Part shown: positions 35,699 to 44,048 of the stretch, one piece after another | Numbering within the stretch: position 1 is the first letter of the stretch | Layout of the letters: each line of letters begins with the position of its first letter | DNA from: Prosthecobacter algae | Lineage (GTDB): Bacteria; Verrucomicrobiota; Verrucomicrobiia; Verrucomicrobiales; Verrucomicrobiaceae | Direction: 5' to 3' | Assembly (NCBI RefSeq): GCF_039542385.1 | Contig: NZ_BAABIA010000006.1 | Span: forward strand, 357,265-421,264 | DNA: 64,000 nt | Translations under genes and position numbers: made by a program | Notes under the pieces: model-generated | Database searches by the model: none | The model's input: the letters and a program-made list of their open reading frames with translations, nothing else | What the model was told of the DNA's origin: nothing

Positions 35699-36835
35699 CT
35701 AATCCTTCCGGGTCGGCGCGTTTTTCCAAAATGACTCGCCCACTCCCTGACCCTGTTTTTCGAAGAAGAGGGTGAACTCGTGACGATTGTAGGTGAGGTG
35801 GGTCTGGGCAAAGAGGCGGAGGCCTGCGGCGGTGGCGGTCTTGACGATCTTGCGGAAGAGGTCGCATGGTTCCTCCACGGTCTCGATGCGGGGCACCTTC
35901 AGCGTGAAGACGATGAGGCCCCGGGGACGCAGGGAGCGCGACAGACGAATGACGTGATCCAGTGACTCAAACGGGGGGCCATTGAGATCGGACAAGAGGG
36001 CATCATACACGGTGCCGTCCTGGGGGGTGAAGGTGGCGACATCGGCATGGATGAACTTCAGCCCGGCACGGCCATTGAGGCGCTTATCCAGCGGGGCGCG
36101 ATCAATGGCGGTGACACGCTGCTCGCGGGCAAGGAGCTCGGAAGTCATGCCACCGGGACAAGCGCCCAGCTCCACCCAATGGCTGCCTGCGGGCATGGGC
36201 GGGCGGTGCAGCAGGAGGTAGTGCAGGGCCTCAGCGATCTTCGCCCCAGCGCGGCTGATGGTATCGGGGGAGTCTTGGTCGATGTACTTGCTGCCGCCAG
36301 GGTAGAGGCCATTGCAGAGGCGGGGGGACTGCAGGCCGGTGAAGAGGCCTTCTTTGCCCACAAGGCAGTAGAGCGTATTGGCGGCGGGGTCCTGCTCCTC
36401 GACATTGCCTGCGGCCATCTTCGGGAAGACCTGGAGGGCGCGGCCACGGAGATTCGAGGCGAGGCTTTTGTAATACTTGTCCGGCGAGGTGGGATTGAGC
36501 TGGCCGATGAAAAGGCCCTGGGGCTGGCTTTCGCCAAATTTCTTCAGCAGGGTCTGGGCGGCCTTTTCGATGAAACCCTCCATCTTCTGCGGATTGCAGG
36601 GCCAGGTGTGGTGCATGGGCAGATTCCAGCGGGCAAACTTGGCGGCCTCGGACTGGTGGATGGCCTTCGGCGTGAGGGTCTTGATGAGGTGGTACTCATG
36701 CCCCAAGCGGGTGCTGGTGCTGCTGCCGAACTGCTGGAGGATGCTGCCGGAAATGCCTTCGAAGATTTCAGGAATGCGCACCAGCCAGGGCTGGGCCTGG
36801 GGAGGGGTGGCGAGGGAATCGGCAGCGGGAGTCAT
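35699..36835 (-). CDS. FtsJ-like SAM methyltransferase, RlmM-type
   Basis: 378 residues from ATG 36835. An N-terminal THUMP-like region precedes a Rossmann methyltransferase with HWVELGACPGGMTSELL (motif I), VTAIDRAPLD (motif II), LLSDLNGPP (catalytic Asp), IVFTLKVPR (Lys) and HEFTLFFEK (Glu), the K-D-K-E layout of FtsJ-family 2'-O-ribose methyltransferases. The arrangement matches RlmM, which modifies C2498 of 23S rRNA in E. coli; orthology is probable but not certain. Convergent with the exported gene. Confidence 0.82.
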   Translation of the reverse strand: MTPAADSLATPPQAQPWLVRIPEIFEGISGSILQQFGSSTSTRLGHEYHLIKTLTPKAIHQSEAAKFARWNLPMHHTWPCNPQKMEGFIEKAAQTLLKKFGESQPQGLFIGQLNPTSPDKYYKSLASNLRGRALQVFPKMAAGNVEEQDPAANTLYCLVGKEGLFTGLQSPRLCNGLYPGGSKYIDQDSPDTISRAGAKIAEALHYLLLHRPPMPAGSHWVELGACPGGMTSELLAREQRVTAIDRAPLDKRLNGRAGLKFIHADVATFTPQDGTVYDALLSDLNGPPFESLDHVIRLSRSLRPRGLIVFTLKVPRIETVEEPCDLFRKIVKTATAAGLRLFAQTHLTYNRHEFTLFFEKQGQGVGESFWKNAPTRKD

Positions 36836-36925
36836 GAACCCGTGAAGTCGCCCCGGCAAGGCCGGAGTGCAAGCAGACGGTGAGGGCGGATGACTTTATT
36901 GGAAGTGTCCTCCCGCCGCTTGGCC

Positions 36926-38245
36926 TCAGGAAAGTTGGAGGGCACCGCCGTCGCAGAGTTCGGCTTTGCCGAAGGTCTGCAGGCCAGTGTGGCCCATGCT
37001 GTGAGCGACGCTGAGCCAGAGGCGGTTGTGAGCGGCTTTGTCGAATTTCAGGGTACGGCCCATTTTGAAACCGGCCCCGCCGCCGACCATGACATAGGGG
37101 ATGTCATTGAGGGTGTGGCTGTTGCCTTTGCCCAGTTCGTTGGTCCAGACTAACAAAGTATTGTCCAGCATGTTGCCGTCGCCGGTGGGCTCCGGGGTTT
37201 CGCTGAGGCGCTTGGCCAAGTAGGCAAATTCACCGGCGAACCAAGTGTTGATTTTCAGCAGCTTGGCGTAGCTGTCCTTGTTGTCATCGGGATCGTGGGA
37301 GAGGGAGTGGTGGCCTTCCTCGATGCCCAGCCAGCGCATCTGCGCCATGCCGACGGAGCGCATGTATTGCAGTGTGGCCACGCGGGCCATGTCATTGGCG
37401 AGGGAGTTGACCAGGAGGTCAATCTGCACGCGGCTGATCTCGGGCGTGTTGTCATTCACCAGCTCGATGCTGGGATCAATCTGCGGCACGGGATGGGCCA
37501 GCGCGCCCTGTTTATCGGCATTTTCCAGATCCTGTTCCAGACTGCGGACGAGGGTCATGTGCTGGTCCAGCAGGGCTTTGTCGCGGGCGCTGAGTTTGGA
37601 GGAGACGCGCTTCAGGTCGCTGCGCACGTCATCCAGGATGCTAACGAGGCTTTCCTTGTCCTTCATGCGGCCGTAGAGCTTGCCCAGCATCTGGTGGGGA
37701 TCATCCACAGGGGCCACGGGCTGGTTGCCCCCGGCGTAGCTCATGCGCGTCCAGGGATCGGCACGGTCTGGCACGGCGACGCCAAACTCCAGGGAGCCAA
37801 AGCGGGTGCGGGTCTCCGGGCGACTCTGGAGGAAGTTTTTGATTTCCTGGTCGATAGAGATGTTGCTGGCCCAGCCGGCCGGATTGCCGCCACCGCCCAT
37901 GATGTTGCCCTTCAGCAGTTCATCGCAGGTGAGCAGGCAGCTCATGCCGCGCATGTGGCTGTCGCCATCGCCCTGCACTTTGTTGGCGATACCGTGGAGG
38001 ATCAGAGTCTTTTCCCGGAAGGCTTCCAGGGGCTTGAGGATGGACTTGAACTCGATGTCCGCGCCCTCTTTGTCCGGCCAAAATTCGCCTGGCAGCGTGC
38101 CATTGGGCGAGAACATGACGATGAGCCGCTGCCGCTTCTGCGGGGCCGGTGCGCCCGTGATGCTGGGCAGGCCCGCGAGGAACGGCAGAGCCGTGGCGGA
38201 GATGCCGAGGTCGCGGAGAAATTGGCGGCGGTTCAGGACTTTCAT
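36926..38245 (-). CDS. DUF1552 family exported protein
   Basis: 439 residues with a Tat-like signal (NRRQFLRDLGISATALPFLAG). The family blocks are MFSPNGTLPGEFWPDKEG, HMRGMSCLLT, SLEFGVAVPDRADPWTRMSYAG and GIEEGHHSLSHDPD, ending with VWTNELGKGNSHTLNDIPYVMVGGG. DUF1552 normally sits directly after a DUF1592/DUF1587 cytochrome gene. Here that gene lies 3.2 kb away (ends at 41475) on the same strand, separated by two other genes and repeats. Function unknown. Confidence 0.9.
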   Translation of the reverse strand: MKVLNRRQFLRDLGISATALPFLAGLPSITGAPAPQKRQRLIVMFSPNGTLPGEFWPDKEGADIEFKSILKPLEAFREKTLILHGIANKVQGDGDSHMRGMSCLLTCDELLKGNIMGGGGNPAGWASNISIDQEIKNFLQSRPETRTRFGSLEFGVAVPDRADPWTRMSYAGGNQPVAPVDDPHQMLGKLYGRMKDKESLVSILDDVRSDLKRVSSKLSARDKALLDQHMTLVRSLEQDLENADKQGALAHPVPQIDPSIELVNDNTPEISRVQIDLLVNSLANDMARVATLQYMRSVGMAQMRWLGIEEGHHSLSHDPDDNKDSYAKLLKINTWFAGEFAYLAKRLSETPEPTGDGNMLDNTLLVWTNELGKGNSHTLNDIPYVMVGGGAGFKMGRTLKFDKAAHNRLWLSVAHSMGHTGLQTFGKAELCDGGALQLS

Positions 38246-38436
38246 GAATTGGGGGTGAAGGTGCTACGGAGGAGTGAAGGACTTTCTTGCGGGAAGTTGC
38301 AAGGTGGGACCGAGAGATCAACGAAGCAGCGGCCCGCCTGGATGGCATGAAGCAGGCAGGCGGCCATCTGGGGGCGTTGTTTGCGCCGGGGTGTTTTCCC
38401 CTTTTACTTTTCTGGCGCGGGCGTTCTCTTAGGCGG

Positions 38437-39480
38437 ATGCCTTCCATTTCCCCTGCCCTTTCGGCGCCGCTGCGGTGGCTGTGCTGCCTTGCCCTCGTCG
38501 GGCTGCTTTTCCCTGCCCAGGGCCAGTCCTCGTCCGCTGAAGAGGAAGAGGTGGATCGCCGGACGGAGCTGATGCATGCGCGGGCCTTTGCCGCGGCGAT
38601 GGAGCGGCAGATGGAACTGCTGCTGGAGAAATTCCCGGCGATGAAAACGGAGATCCAAAAGACGCAGGGCCTGTGGACGCAGTCGCCCCTGGCCCAGGGC
38701 AAACGTGCCCTGGAGGAGGACATGCTGCGCGGCGGTGGCGAGGCGATGAAGGCGGAACTGGCCAAGATGGACCAAAACTTTGATGACCCGGTGGAGACGG
38801 TGAAGGAGATCACCGGGGAGGCGGAGCTGCGGCTCTTTCTCCAGCGTGTGGAGGAGCGGGCGCGGGGGGACATCAAGATGCCTGCGATCCGTGGCCACTT
38901 GCTGAGCTTTTGCCCGAAATATCGGGAACAGCCTGCGCTGGAAATGCTGCAAGGCTACCACACACCGGTGACGACGAAGCGCGAGGGAGTGGAGATCACG
39001 CTGTCTTGGCCCATGAGCTGGAAGCCCATGATGCCGCGCAATCCCGACATGACCCAAAAACACGTGCATGTGTGGGGCAACGGTCATCTGAATGGAAATC
39101 TTCAGGTGTTTCCTCTGCCCGCTGGCCAGACCGTGGAGGAGGCCTTCAAAGCCTGTACCCCGGCTTCGGAGTCACGCTACTTCAAATCCATCGGGCTGAA
39201 CCTGATGCAGTTCCAGGAAACGAGGATGGAAACCTTCAATGAGACCGATGGTAAACGCAGCCTGCGGCTGAAGATCGCCACCGCCGAGGGCCCCATGGGC
39301 AACACCGGAGCGCACGTGGCCGTGGTGGAGTTCAAGACTTTCTACGAGGGCCAGATGATCATCCTCTTTTTCAACTGCCCCGGCCCCGCCGACAGCCCCA
39401 TGGCCAAAGAACGCCTGGAGAAATATTTCCCCATGTTCCAGCAAGTGGCGAATTCGATGAGGCTGGAATGGGTGGAGTGA
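38437..39480 (+). CDS. Exported protein of unknown function
   Basis: 347 residues from ATG 38437, where a signal peptide begins (LRWLCCLALVGLLFPAQGQ). The first 130 residues of the mature part are helical and charged; the rest (ITLSWPMSWKPMMPRNPDMTQKHVHVWGN..., FYEGQMIILFFNCPGP) looks like a beta-rich domain. No family is recognised. It is transcribed away from DUF1552 and lies between it and its expected cytochrome partner. Confidence 0.6.
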   Translation: MPSISPALSAPLRWLCCLALVGLLFPAQGQSSSAEEEEVDRRTELMHARAFAAAMERQMELLLEKFPAMKTEIQKTQGLWTQSPLAQGKRALEEDMLRGGGEAMKAELAKMDQNFDDPVETVKEITGEAELRLFLQRVEERARGDIKMPAIRGHLLSFCPKYREQPALEMLQGYHTPVTTKREGVEITLSWPMSWKPMMPRNPDMTQKHVHVWGNGHLNGNLQVFPLPAGQTVEEAFKACTPASESRYFKSIGLNLMQFQETRMETFNETDGKRSLRLKIATAEGPMGNTGAHVAVVEFKTFYEGQMIILFFNCPGPADSPMAKERLEKYFPMFQQVANSMRLEWVE

Positions 39481-39833
39481 GGGGGATAGCGTAGTGCCAA
39501 CGATCGCCCTTTTGTCCGGTGCATCTCCGGATCGCGCTCGCCGTTCCTGTTCTTCCTCGAGTTGGGCGCGGCAATGGGGCTTGCGCCAACCCATGTGCTC
39601 TAGCGCACGAGCAGCCCTCGCTCATTAAGGTTCACTGACCTGCTCCAGAGTGACTCCTGGTTATTTTGCATACATATTTATCTTATTTATTAAAATTTAT
39701 TATATTTATTTCATTTAAACTAAATAAAGATTCAATGCATCTTGCAAGACTTAACCCAAGCCATCAACCTTATGCCGCCATGGATTTTACATCCGTGTAT
39801 TAATACAAACTAAATAACATCAACTCACTCCCG
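39481..39833. other. AT-rich spacer
   Basis: No gene is seen. The first 130 bases have the host composition; 39655-39830 is almost free of G/C runs (TTTATTAAAATTTATTAT-type sequence), the lowest-GC stretch in the window. It directly precedes the low-GC lipoprotein gene and is likely its promoter region and imported with it. Confidence 0.6.
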
Positions 39834-40616
39834 ATGAGAAACACCATCAATATACTTATCATTCCGCTGTTTGCCTGCATCATCAGCTCATGCGGCGTCC
39901 CCATGTCCAGAGGCTATCAAGTGCCTAAACGTGCAATCAGTTTAGACACTGCGAATTCGAGGTACAGCACCCATGTCACTTCAACTCGGTTTAATTACAC
40001 CGACCCCGGAAATGATAATTACTTTAGGAAAGTTTATGATAGCAATCAAGGCACTCCACAACAAAAAGTCGTCAGAAATCAAATAGCTAAAGAAATGACA
40101 GCTTTAGTGGATGAGAACCACACCATTTATCATGAGTCATTGAGGCGCAACATGACGGGCAGCAACATCATCAGCGATTTCTTAACGATGGGACTGACCA
40201 CTTCTGCAGCAATCAGCACAGGAGTACAAGCCACCCGAGCTTTGAGCGCTATCGCCACCGGCACCAAAGGGTTAGGAGCCTCTATCAACGGTCACGTGCT
40301 TCAACAGCAAACATTGAGTGTTATCCTTAAAGCGATCCACCTCAAAAAAGAAAAAGTTTATGCTGAGATGGCCGTGAATTTCGACAAAGAAGCGACTCAA
40401 TACACGCTTGAGGATGTCCTTCGCGATTTAGGCCGCTATTGGGAATCTGGACTGCTGCTCAGTGGCATCGCCCAGATTGACTCGACGGTTTCGCAGCAAA
40501 CAAAACAAGTGGAGACCGAGCAGGACAAAGCTGCGCAAAAGCCTTCAGAAAAAACTACCGGAAAGGCCGATGCCCAAAAAGCCCAAGCTACATTGAAAGC
40601 CTTCTCCGAAATGTAG
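39834..40616 (+). CDS. Low-GC lipoprotein of unknown function
   Basis: 260 residues. A lipobox (ISSCGVP) closes a short signal. The mature protein is helical: a region around residues 80-110 (RNQIAKEMTALVDENHTIYHESL), a glycine/alanine-rich hydrophobic patch (SDFLTMGLTTSAAISTGVQATRAL) that may be a membrane-active helix, and a Gln/Lys/Ala-rich tail ending KADAQKAQATLKAFSEM. Codon use is markedly richer in A/T than in every neighbour. It was probably acquired by transfer. No relatives are recognised. Confidence 0.68.
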   Translation: MRNTINILIIPLFACIISSCGVPMSRGYQVPKRAISLDTANSRYSTHVTSTRFNYTDPGNDNYFRKVYDSNQGTPQQKVVRNQIAKEMTALVDENHTIYHESLRRNMTGSNIISDFLTMGLTTSAAISTGVQATRALSAIATGTKGLGASINGHVLQQQTLSVILKAIHLKKEKVYAEMAVNFDKEATQYTLEDVLRDLGRYWESGLLLSGIAQIDSTVSQQTKQVETEQDKAAQKPSEKTTGKADAQKAQATLKAFSEM

Positions 40617-40769
40617 AATACCCATCCGTTTTCTCTAAATTCAAACAGGCTTTGACGGAGGTTATTGAAAGTTCAAACCTTTCTCCGACCTCTGTCAGAG
40701 CCTAAGTTTTTTTGGGAGGGTGCGGAATTGTTCCAGGCCTCAAAACTTCTCAGTGCCGCCATGGACAGC

Positions 40770-40803
40770 CCAAGGAGCGGGACTTGCCAAGTCCCGTGGT
40801 TTG
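40770..40803 (-). repeat. Family B palindromic repeat
   Basis: CGGGACTTGCCAAGTCCCG at 40778-40796 in the context CCCAAGGAG...TGGTTTGGG, the reverse complement of the copies at 8694 and 31826. Confidence 0.85.
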
Positions 40804-40844
40804 GGAAGCGGCGATAGGGCGAGGATGCGGCCCGGATGAATTGG

Positions 40845-40895
40845 CACGCAAAGGCGCAAAAAATCAGGATCTTGGCGGCTTTGCGCCTTTGCGTG
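40845..40895. repeat. 16-bp inverted repeat (CACGCAAAGGCGCAAA)
   Basis: CACGCAAAGGCGCAAA at 40845-40860 pairs perfectly with 40880-40895 around a 19-nt loop. It could be a terminator-like or dispersed hairpin; no T run follows on either strand. Confidence 0.8.
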
Positions 40896-40989
40896 AGTCC
40901 TGTTGCTGAGTGGCAAGGAGGAATGGCATCATTTTTCACCCAACCTCTTTTGCCATTTTCTGAAGTGGGGCTTGAGGGTGGGCGGAGGT

Positions 40990-41368
40990 TCAGGGGCAGG
41001 GACTTGGCAAGTCCCGCTCCTTGGGGGGCTTTGAGCGGACGTGGATCGGTGGTGGAATGGGGGGCCTTCTTTACAGGATTAACAGGATGGCAGGATTAAC
41101 AGGAAGTGTGGCAAGGGGGCGGACGGAGGGGTTTTAGATGGAGCGCACGCGTCTCGCGTGCTGTGTTCGGCGTCCCGCCGAAGACCGTGAACCGAGGTGG
41201 CTACTGTGGGGTGCCTGGCATGGGCTTCGGGGCGCGAGAACAGTTTCCCGCGAGGACGCGTGAAACGGCAGGCGGGACGCCCGCGCTCCATGGCAAACGG
41301 AGGCGTGAGAGCTTTTCGAAAGCGCCAGAGGACTGGCGCAGTCCAGGACGCTTCGCGGCGGTGTGGCT
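40990..41368 (-). repeat. B-E-C composite repeat mosaic (most complete copy)
   Basis: B palindrome at 40998-41016 (one base off), E segment with two GGATTAACAGG copies at 41074-41106 ending GGAAGTGTGGCAAG, then a full family C element in reverse orientation (41131-41368) with its CTTCGGCG/CGCCGAAG and GCGCCAGAGGACTGGCGC hairpins. The same order recurs at 1560-1750. Confidence 0.88.
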
Positions 41369-41474
41369 GCGTGGGCCACCCGCTGGCGCAGGCAGCTACG
41401 GGCTGCAAGGGGGCGAACGGAGGTGGGTGAGCTTTCGGCCCCTCCACCCGCTGGCGCGGGCAGCTACGGGCAGA

Positions 41475-43934
41475 CTACTTCTGGGGCACGCCTTCGAGGG
41501 CGGAAAGGAGGGTGATCTCGACGAGGAGCTGCTTGATGCTGCAGCCGTGGGCGGCGAAGCTGCGCTGGAGGGTGTCCATGACTTCGGGGCCGTAGGCGGG
41601 GATCTGCTGCTTCACGGTGTGGTGGAAGAGGTGGCGGATGAAGGCGCGGTGACCGGCGGGGTTGTCGGCGACGTAGTTGACGATGTCGCGCGGGCCGGTG
41701 AGGCGGATGTTTTGGCCCTCTTCGGTGGCGAGCTCGCTGGTGGCGTTGACAGGCTTGTTGTTATCCTGAGTGCGCCAGCGGCCAATGGCATCGAAGTTTT
41801 CCAGGCTGAACCCGAGGGGATTGATGGTGGAGTGGCAGGACATGCAGGAGCTGTTGCGGGTGAGCTCGGTGATCTTTTCCCGCATGGTCAGGCTGGGGTT
41901 GAAGTGGCTTTCGTCAAAGGTGACGGCCATGGGCGGGGACTTTAGGGAGATGCCGACGATGTTGCGGGTGAGGAAGACGCCGCGATGGATGGGGGAGGTC
42001 TGCTTGCTGTAGGCCATGGAGGCGAGCAGATAAGGGTGGGTGACGACCCCGGCGCGCTGTTTGGGATCAAAGGAGACGCGCTGGAACTCGCCGCCTTCGA
42101 CCTTCTGGCCGTAGAACTTGGCGAGGCGGTCATTGAGCAGGAGGTAATCGGCACGCAGCAGCTCGCGGTAGTCGGACTTCTCGCTCCAGACGACATCGTC
42201 AATGAAGCGCAGCAGGGATTCGCGCAGGTCGGCGAGGACTTCCTGATTGAAGCCGGGGAAGGCCTTGGGGTCCTTGGAGGTGTTTTCGGCGTGCTCGAGG
42301 TCTAACCAATGATGGAAAAAACCATGCAGTTTGGCCTTGGTGCGGGTGTCGGAGATCATGCGCCAGGCCTGGGCCTGCACCTGCTCGCGGGTCTTCAGTT
42401 TGCCCTCGGCAGCGGCCTGGGTGAGCTTTTTGTCCGGGATGGAATCCCACAGGGCGAGGGCCAGGCGGGAGGCGACATCGAAGTCATCAGGCTGGTCTTT
42501 TTCCTGCAGGCCGGGATAGAGGAAACGGGGAGATTTCAGGGAGAGGAGGACGACGCGCTTCACGGCCACTTCGGGAGTCTTGGCGCTTTGAAAAAGGGAC
42601 TCCACGTAGAGCTGCTTCTGCTCTTCGGAGAAGGTGCGGCGGAAGGCGGTCTCGGCAAAGGCGAGGGCGAATTTTTTCAGCTTTTCCACGCGGTCAGGGG
42701 CATCGGCCTTGCTGCCGGAGAGGCGGTCCAGATGCTTTTCCACATGCTCGGCAGTGGCGATGGCGGCTTCGGTGGTGGCTTGGTCCCAGGCTTTGCTGAT
42801 GCTGGAGCCACGCTCATACCCCACGCTGCGGTCATCGGCGGGGAAATTCGTGCTCACGATCATGAGCTGCTGAGGGCGGTCGGTACGCAGGGCGTGCTGG
42901 GGGATGATTTCCTCCACACCATGCGGCGGCTTCCACCACAGCTCCACGGAGGCGGACTCCTCCTTGAATTTGAAATGCTCGAGCATGAGGCGGTAGGTGC
43001 GGCCACCGACGAGGTAGATGCTCTTGCGCTCTTCGCGGACGGTGGGGCCATTGCTCACCCAGCCGTCGATGAGGGCCTCCTGGTCGTCGTTCACGAAGAG
43101 GCGGACGCCGTTTTCGCTTTTGACGATGAATTCATAGACGCCGGTCTCCTCGGCCACCACACCGCCATCCCAGCGGTTGTTGAATTCTTCGGGGATCATC
43201 TTCGCGTCATCGGGGCTGGTCTTGCCCCAATGAAAGGCGATGCGGCCATCCACGCGCTCGAAGCGGTGCGGCTTGCGATTTTTGCGCTTTTCATCGGCCT
43301 TTTCGATTTCCTGCTGGCGGCGCTTTTGCTCGGCCTTGCGGAGGTCGTTGCGGGCATTGGCGATGAGCTTGCCATCGGCCTTGGCGGCGATGAGTTCGTC
43401 GAGCTTGATCTGTTCCGGCAGCTTTTCCTCGGGCTTCTTTTCCTCCGGGGGCGGGATCTCAAAACCGCGGTAAGCCCCCTTCAGGCCGGTCTCAGGATTC
43501 ACGGGGCGGTCAAAGCCGGGGCCATTGCGGAAGCGGCCCACGAGGTCCATCACGCTGGTGCGGTACTGAGCGATGGTGAGGCGGGTGAGATCCTGCGCGG
43601 GCGGCTGGGTGAGGGCCTGCGCTTCGGGGGAATAAAAGGCCTCGTAAATGTAGGCGGCCACCTGTTTGGCATCGTCGCCCACACAGGCGCCCACGTTTTC
43701 CTCCGGCATGGTGCGCTCGATCTTGCGGGCCAGCGCCTCCAGGGTGCGGTCGCCGATGAGGGGCTCGTCATACTTGCCATCCACGCCCTGGCCTTTGTCG
43801 CCATGGCATTCCACGCAGAGCTTTTCATAGATCACCTTGCCGGGGTGGGGGCCATCGGCGGCATGCAGAAAGGCACCCAGGCCGAGGGTGAGCGCGGGGA
43901 CCAGAAGGGCGGAAAAGGTATGTCGGGGGGCCAT
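41475..43934 (-). CDS. Exported cytochrome c / PA14 / DUF1592-DUF1588-DUF1585 protein
   Basis: About 819 residues from ATG 43934 (MAPRHTFSALLVPALTLGLG), where a signal peptide begins. A haem c site CVECHGDKGQG lies near residue 37. A PA14-like module follows (FHWGKTSPDDAKMIPEEF, NGVRLFVNDDQEALIDGW, YRLMLEHFKF), then DUF1592/1588/1585 blocks including FFHHWLDLEHAE, LNDRLAKFYGQ, GVVTHPYLLASMAYSKQTSPIHRGVFLTRNI, ELTRNSSCMSCHSTINPLGFSLENFDAIGRWR (second CMSCH) and FIRHLFHHTVKQQ. Typical of Planctomycetes/Verrucomicrobia; role unknown, often proposed in polysaccharide handling or respiration. The DUF1552 partner is displaced to 36926. Confidence 0.92.
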   Translation of the reverse strand: MAPRHTFSALLVPALTLGLGAFLHAADGPHPGKVIYEKLCVECHGDKGQGVDGKYDEPLIGDRTLEALARKIERTMPEENVGACVGDDAKQVAAYIYEAFYSPEAQALTQPPAQDLTRLTIAQYRTSVMDLVGRFRNGPGFDRPVNPETGLKGAYRGFEIPPPEEKKPEEKLPEQIKLDELIAAKADGKLIANARNDLRKAEQKRRQQEIEKADEKRKNRKPHRFERVDGRIAFHWGKTSPDDAKMIPEEFNNRWDGGVVAEETGVYEFIVKSENGVRLFVNDDQEALIDGWVSNGPTVREERKSIYLVGGRTYRLMLEHFKFKEESASVELWWKPPHGVEEIIPQHALRTDRPQQLMIVSTNFPADDRSVGYERGSSISKAWDQATTEAAIATAEHVEKHLDRLSGSKADAPDRVEKLKKFALAFAETAFRRTFSEEQKQLYVESLFQSAKTPEVAVKRVVLLSLKSPRFLYPGLQEKDQPDDFDVASRLALALWDSIPDKKLTQAAAEGKLKTREQVQAQAWRMISDTRTKAKLHGFFHHWLDLEHAENTSKDPKAFPGFNQEVLADLRESLLRFIDDVVWSEKSDYRELLRADYLLLNDRLAKFYGQKVEGGEFQRVSFDPKQRAGVVTHPYLLASMAYSKQTSPIHRGVFLTRNIVGISLKSPPMAVTFDESHFNPSLTMREKITELTRNSSCMSCHSTINPLGFSLENFDAIGRWRTQDNNKPVNATSELATEEGQNIRLTGPRDIVNYVADNPAGHRAFIRHLFHHTVKQQIPAYGPEVMDTLQRSFAAHGCSIKQLLVEITLLSALEGVPQK

Positions 43935-44048
43935 GCGTTTGGCTGGATACGCCAGGGGAGATCGGGGGGGAGCCCAAAACGTGCCAGTGAGAACATTACC
44001 CACCGTAGAGGGCGTGTCTTTCAGACGAGGGCAAGAGAGGCGGCAGAC

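Larger units (their letters stand above)
40617..41474. other. Repeat-rich spacer
   Basis: No gene is supported. It carries a B palindrome (40778), a 16-bp inverted repeat (40845-40895), a second B palindrome (40998), an E segment (about 41069-41110), an inverted family C element (41131-41368) and a CACCCGCTGGCGC.GGCAGCTACGGG pair (41378, 41446). Confidence 0.75.

Noticed and set aside
40617-41474. Possible small genes in the repeat spacer
   Set aside because: All frames cross known repeat blocks and change with copy.
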